Assembly (NCBI RefSeq): GCF_002119685.1
Contig: NZ_CP021108.1
Span: forward strand, 1,240,001 to 1,304,000
Direction of reading: 5' to 3'
DNA: 64,000 nt
DNA from: Bordetella genomosp. 8
GTDB lineage: Bacteria; Pseudomonadota; Gammaproteobacteria; Burkholderiales; Burkholderiaceae_B
Shown: one piece after another, positions 51,655 through 59,817 of the stretch
How the letters are laid out: every line of letters begins with the position of its first letter
How positions within the stretch are numbered: the stretch's first letter is position 1
Made by a program: the position numbers and the translations under genes
The notes under the pieces: generated by a model
The model's input: the letters and a program-made list of their open reading frames with translations, nothing else
What the model was told of the DNA's origin: nothing
Database searches by the model: none

Positions 51655-52427
51655 CCGCGGCCGCGCTGCATCTGCGCCGCGCCCTGCCGCTGCTGGGCCT
51701 GCTGCTGCTCTGGGAAGGCGTCGTTGTCGCGGGCCTGGTAAACCCGTCCTTCCTGCCGCCCGCGCATCAGGTGGTGGCCGCCTTCTGCCAATTGGTGAGC
51801 GAAGGCGAGATCTGGCGCGACCTGTCGATATCCGCGTATCGGGCATTGGGCGGATTGGTGCTGGGCTCCGCGGCCGGCGTGGTGCTGGGATTGCTGATGG
51901 CGACTTCGCGCCGCGCGAACGGCTTTTTCGGACCGCTGGTCGCCGCGACCTATTCCCTGCCCAAGGCGGCCCTGGTCCCGCTATTCGTGCTGTGGTTCGG
52001 CGTGGGTGACATGACCAATATGCTGACCGTGTTCCTGTCCAGCCTGCTGCCGGTGGTGGTCAACACCTATCATGGCGTCAAGGCCGTTCCACCGACCCTG
52101 GTGTGGAGCGCTCGCGCCTTCGGGACGCCCTTCCACCGGATCCTGGCGCGGGTACTGCTGCCGGCCAGCGCGCCGCATATCCTGACCGGCGTGCGCATCG
52201 CGCTGGGCTTTTCCTGGGTGCTGACGCTGTCGGCCGAGATGATCGCCGCCAAGTCGGGTATCGGCAAGCTGGTGTTCCAGTATGGCGAGAATGGATCCTA
52301 TGCCTACATGTTCGCCGGGATACTGGCCATCGTGATCCTGGCGTATGCCATGGACAGGCTGATGGTGTTGCTGACCGGGCGCCTGTTGCGGTGGCATGAA
52401 TCCTCGCATGCTCGGGAGGCCGCATGA
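51651..52427 (+). CDS. ABC transporter permease (SsuC/TauC-like), first copy
   Basis: This 258-residue inner-membrane protein of the BPD_transp_1 fold has about six membrane helices. The EAA loop near residue 155 reads WSARAFGTPFHRILARVLLPA and contacts the ATPase. The ATG overlaps the ATPase stop. A second, similar permease overlaps its end, so the importer uses two different permeases, unlike TauC/SsuC systems with one. The ATG at 51651 (MTAAALHL) is chosen over a frame extension into the ATPase. Confidence 0.92.
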   Translation: MTAAALHLRRALPLLGLLLLWEGVVVAGLVNPSFLPPAHQVVAAFCQLVSEGEIWRDLSISAYRALGGLVLGSAAGVVLGLLMATSRRANGFFGPLVAATYSLPKAALVPLFVLWFGVGDMTNMLTVFLSSLLPVVVNTYHGVKAVPPTLVWSARAFGTPFHRILARVLLPASAPHILTGVRIALGFSWVLTLSAEMIAAKSGIGKLVFQYGENGSYAYMFAGILAIVILAYAMDRLMVLLTGRLLRWHESSHAREAA

Positions 52428-53275
52428 TGGCCGGCTCGAAGCGTTCCGCGATGGCCGAGGGCGTCGACGCCGGCGCCTCCGCGCGCCTGTTCCGCCGCGC
52501 ATGTGGGGTGCTGCGCCGCCTGTGCCGGGGGCTGCTCGGGCTCTATCCTTTCGCGCTGGTCATCGCGGCCTGGTTCGCGATGACGGAGTGGGGAGGGGCG
52601 CGTCCCATGTTCCTGCCATCGCCCATGGCGGTGGTGCGCCAGTTCCTGGCCTTGCTGTCCTCCCAGGATGTCGTGCAGCCGGTGCTGCTGAGCCTGTATC
52701 GCGCCTTCCTGGGACTGCTGCTGGCGGTTGCCGCCGGCATCGCCCTGGGGGTGGGCATGGCGCGCATCCGCTGGGTCCGGCATGTGCTGGACCCATTGGT
52801 GGCGGTGGCCTTTCCGGCGCCGAAGATAGCGTTCATGCCTATCTTCATCCTTTGGTTCGGCATAGACAGCCTGTCCAAGGTGCTGCTGGTGGCGTTCACC
52901 TGCATCTTTCCCATGATCATCGCCGCGTACGAAGGCGCGATTTCCGTGCCGCCGGTCATGCTGTGGTCGGCCCAGGCCATGGGCACCACGCCGCGCCGTG
53001 TGCTGTGGCGCATCGTCCTGCCCGCGGCCGTGCCTGCGATCTTCAGCGGGATACGCGTTACCGTGCCGGTAGCCCTGATCACGGCCTATACGGCGGAAAT
53101 GGTAGCCGGCGGTGGCGGACTGGGCGCGGTGTTGATGTATGCGCAGCGTTTCTTCGAAACGCCCACGGTGTTCGTCTGCATCGTATTGATGCTGCTGTCC
53201 GGGGTCGTGCTGGACAGGTTGCTGGTGGCGCTGCGAGGGCGATTCATCCCCTGGCAGGACGAACACGATGGCTGA
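52424..53275 (+). CDS. ABC transporter permease (SsuC/TauC-like), second copy
   Basis: This 283-residue permease of the same fold as the previous gene has a longer cytoplasmic N-terminus (about 35 residues) before the first helix and the EAA loop WSAQAMGTTPRRVLWRIVLPA. It overlaps the first permease by 4 bases. Two different permeases together suggest a heterodimeric channel, which is less common in this transporter group. The gene is the last of the importer operon and is convergent with an IclR gene. Confidence 0.92.
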   Translation: MMAGSKRSAMAEGVDAGASARLFRRACGVLRRLCRGLLGLYPFALVIAAWFAMTEWGGARPMFLPSPMAVVRQFLALLSSQDVVQPVLLSLYRAFLGLLLAVAAGIALGVGMARIRWVRHVLDPLVAVAFPAPKIAFMPIFILWFGIDSLSKVLLVAFTCIFPMIIAAYEGAISVPPVMLWSAQAMGTTPRRVLWRIVLPAAVPAIFSGIRVTVPVALITAYTAEMVAGGGGLGAVLMYAQRFFETPTVFVCIVLMLLSGVVLDRLLVALRGRFIPWQDEHDG

Positions 53276-53349
53276 GTCGCCGCCGGACGGCCGCATGCGC
53301 GGGCGTCGTTCCCGGCCGACACGCCGGCCCGATGCCCCGGCTCGATGTT

Positions 53350-54114
53350 CTAGCGGATAAGCGCGGCTTCGATCGCGGCGACGCATTCCAGGACGTGCCT
53401 GTCCACCATGCGCTGGCGCATCTCCGTCATACGGCTGCTGATGGACGCGACGAAAACCGCCGCGCTGGGGACGCCGCCGCGGTTGCGCACCACCCGGCCC
53501 AGCGCCACGATGTCCAGCGCGGCGCTGCCCTCGTCCAGCGCGTAGCCGCGGCGGCGGGTCTGCATGATCCGATCGCGCAAGACAGCTTCCGTCAGGCAGT
53601 AGCGGCCCAGTTGCGGGGCGATGGCCCCGATGGCGACGTCGGCATCGTTATCGTTCATCGCGGCCAGGATCGCCAGGCCGGCGGCGCCTATGCCCAAGGG
53701 GTGCCTGTCACCCACGTTGCGGGCCAGGGTCTGGATCTCGAAGTTGCCGGCAATCCGCCGCAGGCAGACGATTTCGAGTCCGCTGCGTCCGCTCAGGAAA
53801 GCCATGTCGCCAGTCGTGCGGGCCAGTTGCCGCAAGGCGGGCTCGGCGGCTTCTTCCACATTGGTTTCCGGCAGGGCGCCCAGGCCCAGTTCGTGCAGCA
53901 GCGGTCCCAGCCGGTAGCCGCGCCGGCCCGGATCGCGCGCCAGCATGCGTTCCTGCACCAGCCGTTGCAGCAGCCGATGCGCCGTGGACTTGTCCAGCGA
54001 GGCCATTTCGGCGATATCGATCAGGCGCAGGTTGTGCGATTTGCTCGATGCGACCAGCCGGATCAACTGGATGGCCCGGCCTACCGTTTGCGACGTCGAT
54101 GTGGCGACTGCCAC
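53350..54114 (-). CDS. IclR-family transcriptional regulator
   Basis: This 254-residue regulator starts at GTG, judged by a strong GGGAGG site 8 bases upstream; the frame is open for twelve more codons. The winged helix-turn-helix (RAIQLIRLVASSKSHNLRL, DIAEMASLDKSTAHRLLQRL) is followed by the effector domain (VGDRHPLGIGAAGLAIL motif). It is the last gene of a minus-strand run with an amidohydrolase, an LVIVD-repeat protein, an MFS transporter and a hydrolase, 51 bases after the amidohydrolase stop. It probably represses its own operon. Confidence 0.93.
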   Translation of the reverse strand: MAVATSTSQTVGRAIQLIRLVASSKSHNLRLIDIAEMASLDKSTAHRLLQRLVQERMLARDPGRRGYRLGPLLHELGLGALPETNVEEAAEPALRQLARTTGDMAFLSGRSGLEIVCLRRIAGNFEIQTLARNVGDRHPLGIGAAGLAILAAMNDNDADVAIGAIAPQLGRYCLTEAVLRDRIMQTRRRGYALDEGSAALDIVALGRVVRNRGGVPSAAVFVASISSRMTEMRQRMVDRHVLECVAAIEAALIR

Positions 54115-54165
54115 GATACACCTCCCGCTTCGATGCGGCGCACACGCCATGCCGGATGCGACGTG

Positions 54166-55155
54166 TCACGCTTCGCGCAGCAGCTTCAACGCCGTACCGC
54201 AGCACACGCACTGGCGCTCCAAGGGCGTCATGCGAGGCACCGCGTCCAGGGTGGCCGTGGGATGGTCATCGGCCATGTCGAAGGGCGCATCGGTGCCGAT
54301 GCAGACATGATCGGCGCCGACCAGATCGATAAGATAACGCAGCGCCTGCGGATCGAACACCAGGCTGTCGAAGTAAATGCGCTTCAACAAATCCTTGGGT
54401 GACGATCTGCTGGCGCCGTGCGTTTCGGCGCGCACCGCGTGGCCGTGCACCAGCCGGCCTATCTGGTAGGGCGCGAAGCCGCCGCCATGGGCCAGCACGA
54501 TGCGCAGGTCCGGCAGTTCGTCCAGGCGGCCCGAGAACATCAGGTTGGCCAGCATGACGGTGGTGTCCAGCGGATTGCCGATCAGGTTCGTCAGGTAGTA
54601 GTTTTCCAGGCCGTTCTTGGCGCCGACGTAGTACGGGTGTGCGAATACGAACACGCCCAGTTCGGAAGCGCGTCGCAACAAGGGCCGGAAGCGCTCCTCG
54701 GCAAGCTGGGCGCCTTCGATGGAGGTGCCGATCTCCACCGCCTTGAAACCGTATTCCCGCACGACCCGCTCGAGTTCGGCCACCGCGGCATCGGGATGCT
54801 GCATCGGTACGGTGGCCATGGCGCGCAGCCGGTCGGGCTTGCGCGCCACCATATCGGCGACGCCGTCATTGACCAGGCTGGCGACGTGCAGCGCCAGATC
54901 GGCGTCCGCCCAGTAATAGAACATCGGCGGCGCGGGCGAGATCACGGAGATATCGATGCCCTTGCGGTCCATCGCCGCGAGCTTGGCCTCGACGACGCGG
55001 AATTCATCGAACAGGGGGTAGACGTAGCCCTGGTCATGGACCATCTTGCGGGCAGCGCCTTCCCCCACGATCCGCGCCTGGAAGCGCGCGGGGTCGGCCG
55101 CGATCGCCGCGACGATGCGATCGGGAATGACGTGGCTGTGGATATCGATCTGCAT
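54166..55155 (-). CDS. Amidohydrolase 2 family enzyme (ACMSD-like decarboxylase/hydrolase)
   Basis: This 329-residue TIM-barrel metal-dependent enzyme has the metal ligands of the amidohydrolase 2 group: HSHVIP at the N-terminus (HxH), FAHPYYVG (His, about residue 165), LAHGGG (His, about 222) and GTDAPFD (Asp, about 280). This arrangement is typical of ACMSD-type decarboxylases and related hydrolases acting on aromatic-derived acids. It sits between the IclR gene and the LVIVD protein in the same run, 22 bases after the latter's stop. The chemistry fits a pathway for aromatic or heterocyclic acids, which is inference. Confidence 0.92.
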   Translation of the reverse strand: MQIDIHSHVIPDRIVAAIAADPARFQARIVGEGAARKMVHDQGYVYPLFDEFRVVEAKLAAMDRKGIDISVISPAPPMFYYWADADLALHVASLVNDGVADMVARKPDRLRAMATVPMQHPDAAVAELERVVREYGFKAVEIGTSIEGAQLAEERFRPLLRRASELGVFVFAHPYYVGAKNGLENYYLTNLIGNPLDTTVMLANLMFSGRLDELPDLRIVLAHGGGFAPYQIGRLVHGHAVRAETHGASRSSPKDLLKRIYFDSLVFDPQALRYLIDLVGADHVCIGTDAPFDMADDHPTATLDAVPRMTPLERQCVCCGTALKLLREA

Positions 55156-55177
55156 GGTTGCGGCGTTCCTCGTTGCG

Positions 55178-56713
55178 CTAGCCTTCCCAGCCCACGTTCA
55201 CGTGCGGCACCGACCATTGTTCGACAGCCATGGGCTTGAGCACCGGCTCGCCCAGGAAGGGCGCCGACAGCAGGTACAGGCCGGCGTGCGTGGACAGCCA
55301 GATCAATTTGCGATCCCATTCGATGAAGACCGCTTCCGACGTGCCGCGGCGCCAGCTCATGTAGTCGTGGATATCGCCGTCGCGCGCCGGCACGAAGTAG
55401 GCGACCTCCTTGGGCGCGGTCGGGTCGGAGATGTCGAAAAGACGCAGGCCGGCATTCAGGTAGGACAGCGCCACGATGTCCGGGCGCGCCTGGCCCGGCG
55501 CGATCCAGTGCTGCATGACGCGCGAACTGAACCGGCCGCGCGCCATCGCGAAATCCTTGTACGGTGCGTCCGGATGCGGCATGGGGCGCGGGAAGAGGCC
55601 GATGATGCGCGGATCGGCGGGGTCCTTCACGTCGACGACATAGCTGGTATGGAAGGGCTCGCGGCAGTCGGACTCCAGCGACTCCGGGATGGCGATCACC
55701 AGGTTCTGCAATCGCGGATAGCGCTTCGGATCGGCGGTGACGGGCACGACGTGGTGATAGGGAATGCCGCCGATGGCCTCCAATGGATGCGTGACCTTGC
55801 CGTACACCTTGGGATTGCGGATATCGGAGAGATCATGGACGTACATGCCGAAATGTCCCCAGCCGCCGTAGCCCACGGTGCCGCCATCCTCGACCCGGAC
55901 GGGGACGATGCAGGGCGTGCGATTGCAGGTCCAGGAACTCTGGTCGCCGGCGAAGGGGTAGGTGGCGCGATAGTAGTCTTCCTCGTCCAGCCGCTGGCCC
56001 GGCGCCCACCAGCGCGACACCTCCTTGACCTTGGCGGGGTCGGACATATCGACGATCATCAGCCCGTTGCTGTACACGCGCTCCGTGCTTTCCATGCGCA
56101 GCTGATCGTCCCAGCCGCAGGCCAGGTAGGCGTATTTGCCGCCATCGTAGAAGGGCAGGTGCACGCCATGGCCGCTGCTGCCCGTTTCGAACTCGTTCAA
56201 CAGCACCGTCTTTTCGGGATTGGTGACGTCATACGTCTTGATGCCCCGAAAGCCCGCGTGGCTTTTTGCCTTGTTGGCATATTCCTCGTGGTATTTGCCG
56301 CGTGGGTATTGCATCGTGCCCGGCGTCAGCGGCATCTGGTGCGCGACGACGCGTATCCATTTTCCGAGCTTTTCGTTGTAGACGCAGCTTTGGAAGGTCG
56401 ACAGCTTGTCTTCCGGAATGACCGTCGCTTTCCGGGGATCCGTGATGTCGACCCAGCCGCCTTCGAAGGCGATCAGGCGGCGCTGGCCCTTGGCCCACAT
56501 GCAGGAATGCTCGTCGCCGAAGATCGTCAGCTTGATCGACGGAAAGAAGTCGATGACCTCCATGTTGGAAAGGTACTGGTTCCGGTCAAGATGGTTCAGG
56601 GCGCCCGCGGGCAGCCGCAAGGGTACGGTTCCCCCGCCCGGCATGACGCCCTCGATACGTTCGGCATGGGACCGGCCGCCTGAAGCAAGCGCCTGATCGT
56701 CGATTTTCGCCAT
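55178..56713 (-). CDS. LVIVD-repeat protein of unknown function
   Basis: This 511-residue protein has the beta-propeller-like LVIVD repeat pattern, with repeated segments such as GWVDITDPRKA, IKTYDVTNPEK, LMIVDMSDPAKV, VVDVKDPADPR and LRLFDISDPTAP. No signal peptide is seen, so it may be cytoplasmic, which is unusual for this repeat type. Cysteine residues occur in SCMWAKG and CREPFH-like parts. The repeat fold can bind ligands or scaffold enzymes; some related propellers are metal- or substrate-binding. It is translated in an operon between an ACMSD-like enzyme and an MFS transporter, so a catabolic role is plausible. No reaction can be assigned. Confidence 0.85.
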   Translation of the reverse strand: MAKIDDQALASGGRSHAERIEGVMPGGGTVPLRLPAGALNHLDRNQYLSNMEVIDFFPSIKLTIFGDEHSCMWAKGQRRLIAFEGGWVDITDPRKATVIPEDKLSTFQSCVYNEKLGKWIRVVAHQMPLTPGTMQYPRGKYHEEYANKAKSHAGFRGIKTYDVTNPEKTVLLNEFETGSSGHGVHLPFYDGGKYAYLACGWDDQLRMESTERVYSNGLMIVDMSDPAKVKEVSRWWAPGQRLDEEDYYRATYPFAGDQSSWTCNRTPCIVPVRVEDGGTVGYGGWGHFGMYVHDLSDIRNPKVYGKVTHPLEAIGGIPYHHVVPVTADPKRYPRLQNLVIAIPESLESDCREPFHTSYVVDVKDPADPRIIGLFPRPMPHPDAPYKDFAMARGRFSSRVMQHWIAPGQARPDIVALSYLNAGLRLFDISDPTAPKEVAYFVPARDGDIHDYMSWRRGTSEAVFIEWDRKLIWLSTHAGLYLLSAPFLGEPVLKPMAVEQWSVPHVNVGWEG

Positions 56714-56740
56714 TGCGGATCTCCTGTGGGTAAGTGGTGC

Positions 56741-58006
56741 CTATGCCTTGAGCCGATGTGCCGGTCCGCCTGCCGCGCCGAGCTCGACGCCGGTGGACGG
56801 GCGCGCCGCCTTGCGGCGCATCGTGGTGGCGATCATCACCAGGATCATGGAAAGGATCGCGAAACCCGATGTCTGGATGATGCCGGCCGCCGTCCAGCCG
56901 AAAATTTCCTTCAGTTCGGCGAGCAGATAGCCGGCGAAGGCGGCGGGGATGTAGTAGCTGGCGATGAACATGCCCGAACCCTGGGCCGTCTTGGCCGGGC
57001 TCATGGATTCGATGATGATGGCGGACAGGTTGGAATAGAGCAGGCTCAGCACCGAAACGCCGAATACGCCGGCGGCCAGGGCATGCAGGAAGACCGAGCG
57101 ATCCAGTTCGGTGAAGGCGATGCCCCCGGACAGGGCGCCCAGCGGCAACGCCAGGAAGAGCACCTTGTGATAGCCCAGCCGGTCACCCAGCCAGCCGCTG
57201 AGCGGCGCGAGAAAGCCGCCGATGCCGATGGCGCTCATGACGTAGGCCGCCTGCGCCGGCGTGTAGCCCAGTGCGTTGCGAAGATAGGTGGGATACAGGC
57301 CGGAGAAGCCATACACCGCGATGCCGGCGCAGATCGCGGCAAGCCCCAGCGTGACCGTGGTCGGGTTCCAGATGGTTTCGTTGGTGCCGTAGGGGGCGCG
57401 GTTGTTCGCGGTATTGGCCGGCGACTCGTTTTCGCGGCTCTCGCTGAACCAAGGCTTGACCCACATCCAGACCATCACCATCGCGACGGCGCCTATCATG
57501 CCGAAGACGACGAACGGCTGCTTCCAGTCGTATGCGTTCATCAGCGCGGCGGTGCTGGTCGGGCCCAGGAAGGCGCCGATGCCGTAGCCGAACGACACCG
57601 ATCCGGTGACCAGCGCGCGGTGCCTGTAGAAATAGCTGGCGCCGATGGCGATGATGGCCGTCGCCTGCATGGCTTCGCCCAATCCGGAAATGAAGCGGTA
57701 GGCGAGCAGGTCCGCCAGTCCGTGCGCGTAGGCCGTCATCAGCGTGGCCACGGAGAAGATCAGCAGGCCCAGGATCACGACGGACCTGCGCGAGCGTACG
57801 CCCAGCAGATAACCGGTCGGTATCGCGGCCAACCCCATGCCAAGCGTGAACAGGGTGGATGCCAGGCCCACCTGCGGCAGCGACAGATTCATCGCGTTGC
57901 GCACTTCGATGGCCAGGACGGAGAACAGGGTGCGGTCGACGGCGTTCAGCACGTAGGACAGCAGCAGGATCAGGAACATCGCTATCGCGGCATGGCGTTT
58001 TTGCAT
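56741..58006 (-). CDS. MFS transporter (anion:cation symporter / ACS-like)
   Basis: This 421-residue inner-membrane transporter has twelve predicted helices, starting with MFLILLLSYVLNAVDRTLFSV-type residues near 10-30. The A-motif-like IPTGYLLGVRSRRSVVILGL follows helix 2, and a second motif GWLGDRLGYHKVLFLAL comes after the central loop, around residue 270. It resembles the ACS/phthalate-permease group that imports small aromatic or carboxylic acids. It lies between the LVIVD gene and the hydrolase in the same direction, with gaps of 27 and 58 bases, so it probably imports the pathway substrate (inference). Confidence 0.92.
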   Translation of the reverse strand: MQKRHAAIAMFLILLLSYVLNAVDRTLFSVLAIEVRNAMNLSLPQVGLASTLFTLGMGLAAIPTGYLLGVRSRRSVVILGLLIFSVATLMTAYAHGLADLLAYRFISGLGEAMQATAIIAIGASYFYRHRALVTGSVSFGYGIGAFLGPTSTAALMNAYDWKQPFVVFGMIGAVAMVMVWMWVKPWFSESRENESPANTANNRAPYGTNETIWNPTTVTLGLAAICAGIAVYGFSGLYPTYLRNALGYTPAQAAYVMSAIGIGGFLAPLSGWLGDRLGYHKVLFLALPLGALSGGIAFTELDRSVFLHALAAGVFGVSVLSLLYSNLSAIIIESMSPAKTAQGSGMFIASYYIPAAFAGYLLAELKEIFGWTAAGIIQTSGFAILSMILVMIATTMRRKAARPSTGVELGAAGGPAHRLKA

Positions 58007-58064
58007 GATATTTCTCCCTTGGGGGCGGCCAGGTGCGGCCGGCGAGGCGCGGCCGGTGACGGCT

Positions 58065-59291
58065 TCAGATCAACGGGTGCATCGCCGACTCGCGCAGCGC
58101 GCGCTCGTCGATCCCGAACACGTCGGCAAGCCAGTCCGCCATCAGTTCCTGGCCCAGGGTCGGGTTGTCGTGCTGGCAGTGATCCGCACCGGTCTCGTCC
58201 TCGGTCACGAAACGCAGCGTGACATCGACGCCCTTCGCCTTCGCATAATCGGCGACCTTCCGCGCCGCGGCGACGCCCAGCACGTCGTGGCCGCCGTGGA
58301 CGATCAGGTAAGGGCAGCGCATGTGGTCGAGATGGCCTTCCAGCGCGAAAGGCCGTGCCTTCTCCATCGCTTCTTTCATGGAACTCGCGCCGAACACGGT
58401 CTTGATGTGGTCCGCGAGCCCGTGGTCTTCCCTGGCATTGGCCCACAGCTCCGTGATGGACCAGATCGCGCCATGCGAGATGGCCGCCGCCAGCCGGTGC
58501 TCGTAGCAGGCCGAGCGCGCGGCGTAGTAGCCACCCAGCGAGGACCCGCAGACCGCTATCCGGTCCGGATCGATATCCTGGCGCGTCAGCAGGTAGTCGA
58601 TGCACTTGCCGACCGGGACTTCATAATCGGGCCGCGTCGGTATCTTGTGCCGGCGCAGCGTGCCGCCCTGGCCCGGACCGTCGATCATCAGGACCGATAT
58701 GCCACGCTGCAGCGCGCCGTGGGCCTGCATGAACCACATTTCGTCCTTGATCGAATCCAGGCCGCCCATGCAGATCAGGACGGGCTGCTTGCCGTTGTCA
58801 AAGGGTGCCCGCACGAAATACGCGTAAAGCGGCTTGCCGTCCTCGTAAGGAATGTGTACGACCTCGCCCGCTGGATTCAGGTTCTCGATGAACTTGCGCG
58901 AGCATTCCTCCATGTTGGTGAAGGCGACCAGGCGGCGCGGGTCCGAGTATTCGAGCCAGAATTCGGTATGGCGGTAGTAGTTGGCGGCGCGCAGCCAGCA
59001 ATTCATCGCGGTGCGGATGTGGCCTTTGGCGTAAGCGCCATCGCCGCGGGCCTGGTTGAAGTCGGCAATGCGCTGCCATTCGCGATGCCAGCTTTCCTTG
59101 TCGCCCGGCACCATGCGGCTGGCCGCCAGGAAGCACTCGGACACCGCGCCGCCGCCTTCCTGGGTTTCGCCGAGCGCGCGACGAAACTGATAACTCATCC
59201 ACGGGTAAGCAGGCCAGTGATGCCAGCCGTAAGGCTGGTAGACGCCATGCGTGACATCGGTGACCTGATCGATCAGAAGCTCTTCCGCCAT
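58065..59291 (-). CDS. Alpha/beta hydrolase of the 2,6-dihydroxypseudooxynicotine-hydrolase-like group
   Basis: This 408-residue hydrolase has an extended N-terminal helical domain (about residues 1-130) followed by an alpha/beta core. The core shows ICMGGLDSIKDEMW, LMIDGPGQGGTLRRH, the nucleophile elbow GSSLGGYYAARSA (Ser, about residue 235) and the terminal ETGADHCQHDNP with the His. The DGPGQGG motif and the large N-terminal domain are typical of C-C bond hydrolases acting on ring-cleavage or pseudooxynicotine-type compounds. It is the first gene of the five-gene run, with a 19-base palindrome about 130 bases upstream. Confidence 0.9.
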   Translation of the reverse strand: MAEELLIDQVTDVTHGVYQPYGWHHWPAYPWMSYQFRRALGETQEGGGAVSECFLAASRMVPGDKESWHREWQRIADFNQARGDGAYAKGHIRTAMNCWLRAANYYRHTEFWLEYSDPRRLVAFTNMEECSRKFIENLNPAGEVVHIPYEDGKPLYAYFVRAPFDNGKQPVLICMGGLDSIKDEMWFMQAHGALQRGISVLMIDGPGQGGTLRRHKIPTRPDYEVPVGKCIDYLLTRQDIDPDRIAVCGSSLGGYYAARSACYEHRLAAAISHGAIWSITELWANAREDHGLADHIKTVFGASSMKEAMEKARPFALEGHLDHMRCPYLIVHGGHDVLGVAAARKVADYAKAKGVDVTLRFVTEDETGADHCQHDNPTLGQELMADWLADVFGIDERALRESAMHPLI

Positions 59292-59417
59292 GTGCCGACT
59301 CCGAAACTGGGATGTGATGGACGGTGGGGCCGATCGCGCCGCAACTACGTGGGGAAAGGGCCCGTTCAACCGCTTGAATCGATCCTAGTGGCGCGGCCAA
59401 AACGCGGTCAAAGGAGA

Positions 59418-59436
59418 ATCTGGGCTTTTCCCAGAT
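59418..59436. promoter_or_regulatory. ATCTGGG-CTTTT-CCCAGAT dyad upstream of the hydrolase operon
   Basis: Perfect 7-base arms (59418-59424 and 59430-59436) flank a 5-base centre, 127 bases upstream of the hydrolase start. It is a plausible operator for the operon's IclR regulator. The stretch 59292-59595 contains no gene. Confidence 0.5.
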
Positions 59437-59595
59437 AGCAATAAATTCTCGGGAAAACGATAGCGTCGGCTGCGGCGAGGCGGGTCCGGATGCCTGCGCG
59501 AGCGGCGTATGCCCTTGCGCAGCCCGCCCGCCGTCTTCTCGCTATGCGGGAAGCCGGCGTGAGGCTCGATGCTGTCCAGGCGTATGCGGGCGGAT

Positions 59596-59689
59596 GGTAT
59601 CCGGAGTGGCAACTCTACATCTTTATGACGGTATCTAGTATGTATCTTCGCCTAACTGGATGGTATCTACTCACTAAATGCTTGGTATT
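59596..59689 (+). promoter_or_regulatory. Helically phased GGTATC/TGTATC repeats upstream of the autotransporter
   Basis: GGTATC occurs at 59596, 59630 and 59662, with TGTATC at 59641 and GGTATT at 59684. The spacings (34, 11, 21, 22) are close to whole turns of the helix, so the sites would lie on one face of the DNA. The last copy overlaps the likely -35 box. This suggests cooperative binding of a response regulator just upstream of the autotransporter promoter. Confidence 0.55.
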
Positions 59690-59710
59690 ACCGCGAAAGG
59701 CGTATACATT
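59682..59710 (+). promoter_or_regulatory. Candidate promoter of the autotransporter gene
   Basis: TTGGTA (59682-59687) and TACATT (59705-59710) are 17 bases apart in an AT-rich island with a following run of nine T residues. The expected transcript start is near 59717, about 100 bases before the ATG. Confidence 0.55.
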
Positions 59711-59817
59711 GCGTTTTTTTTTGCGAATGCTCTTCCTTGCGGATCCGCATTCGTGGGAGTCGGAAACGCCGTCCCGGAACCTGCGGACGGCATGCGCCAG
59801 AAGGGGAATCCGAAGCT

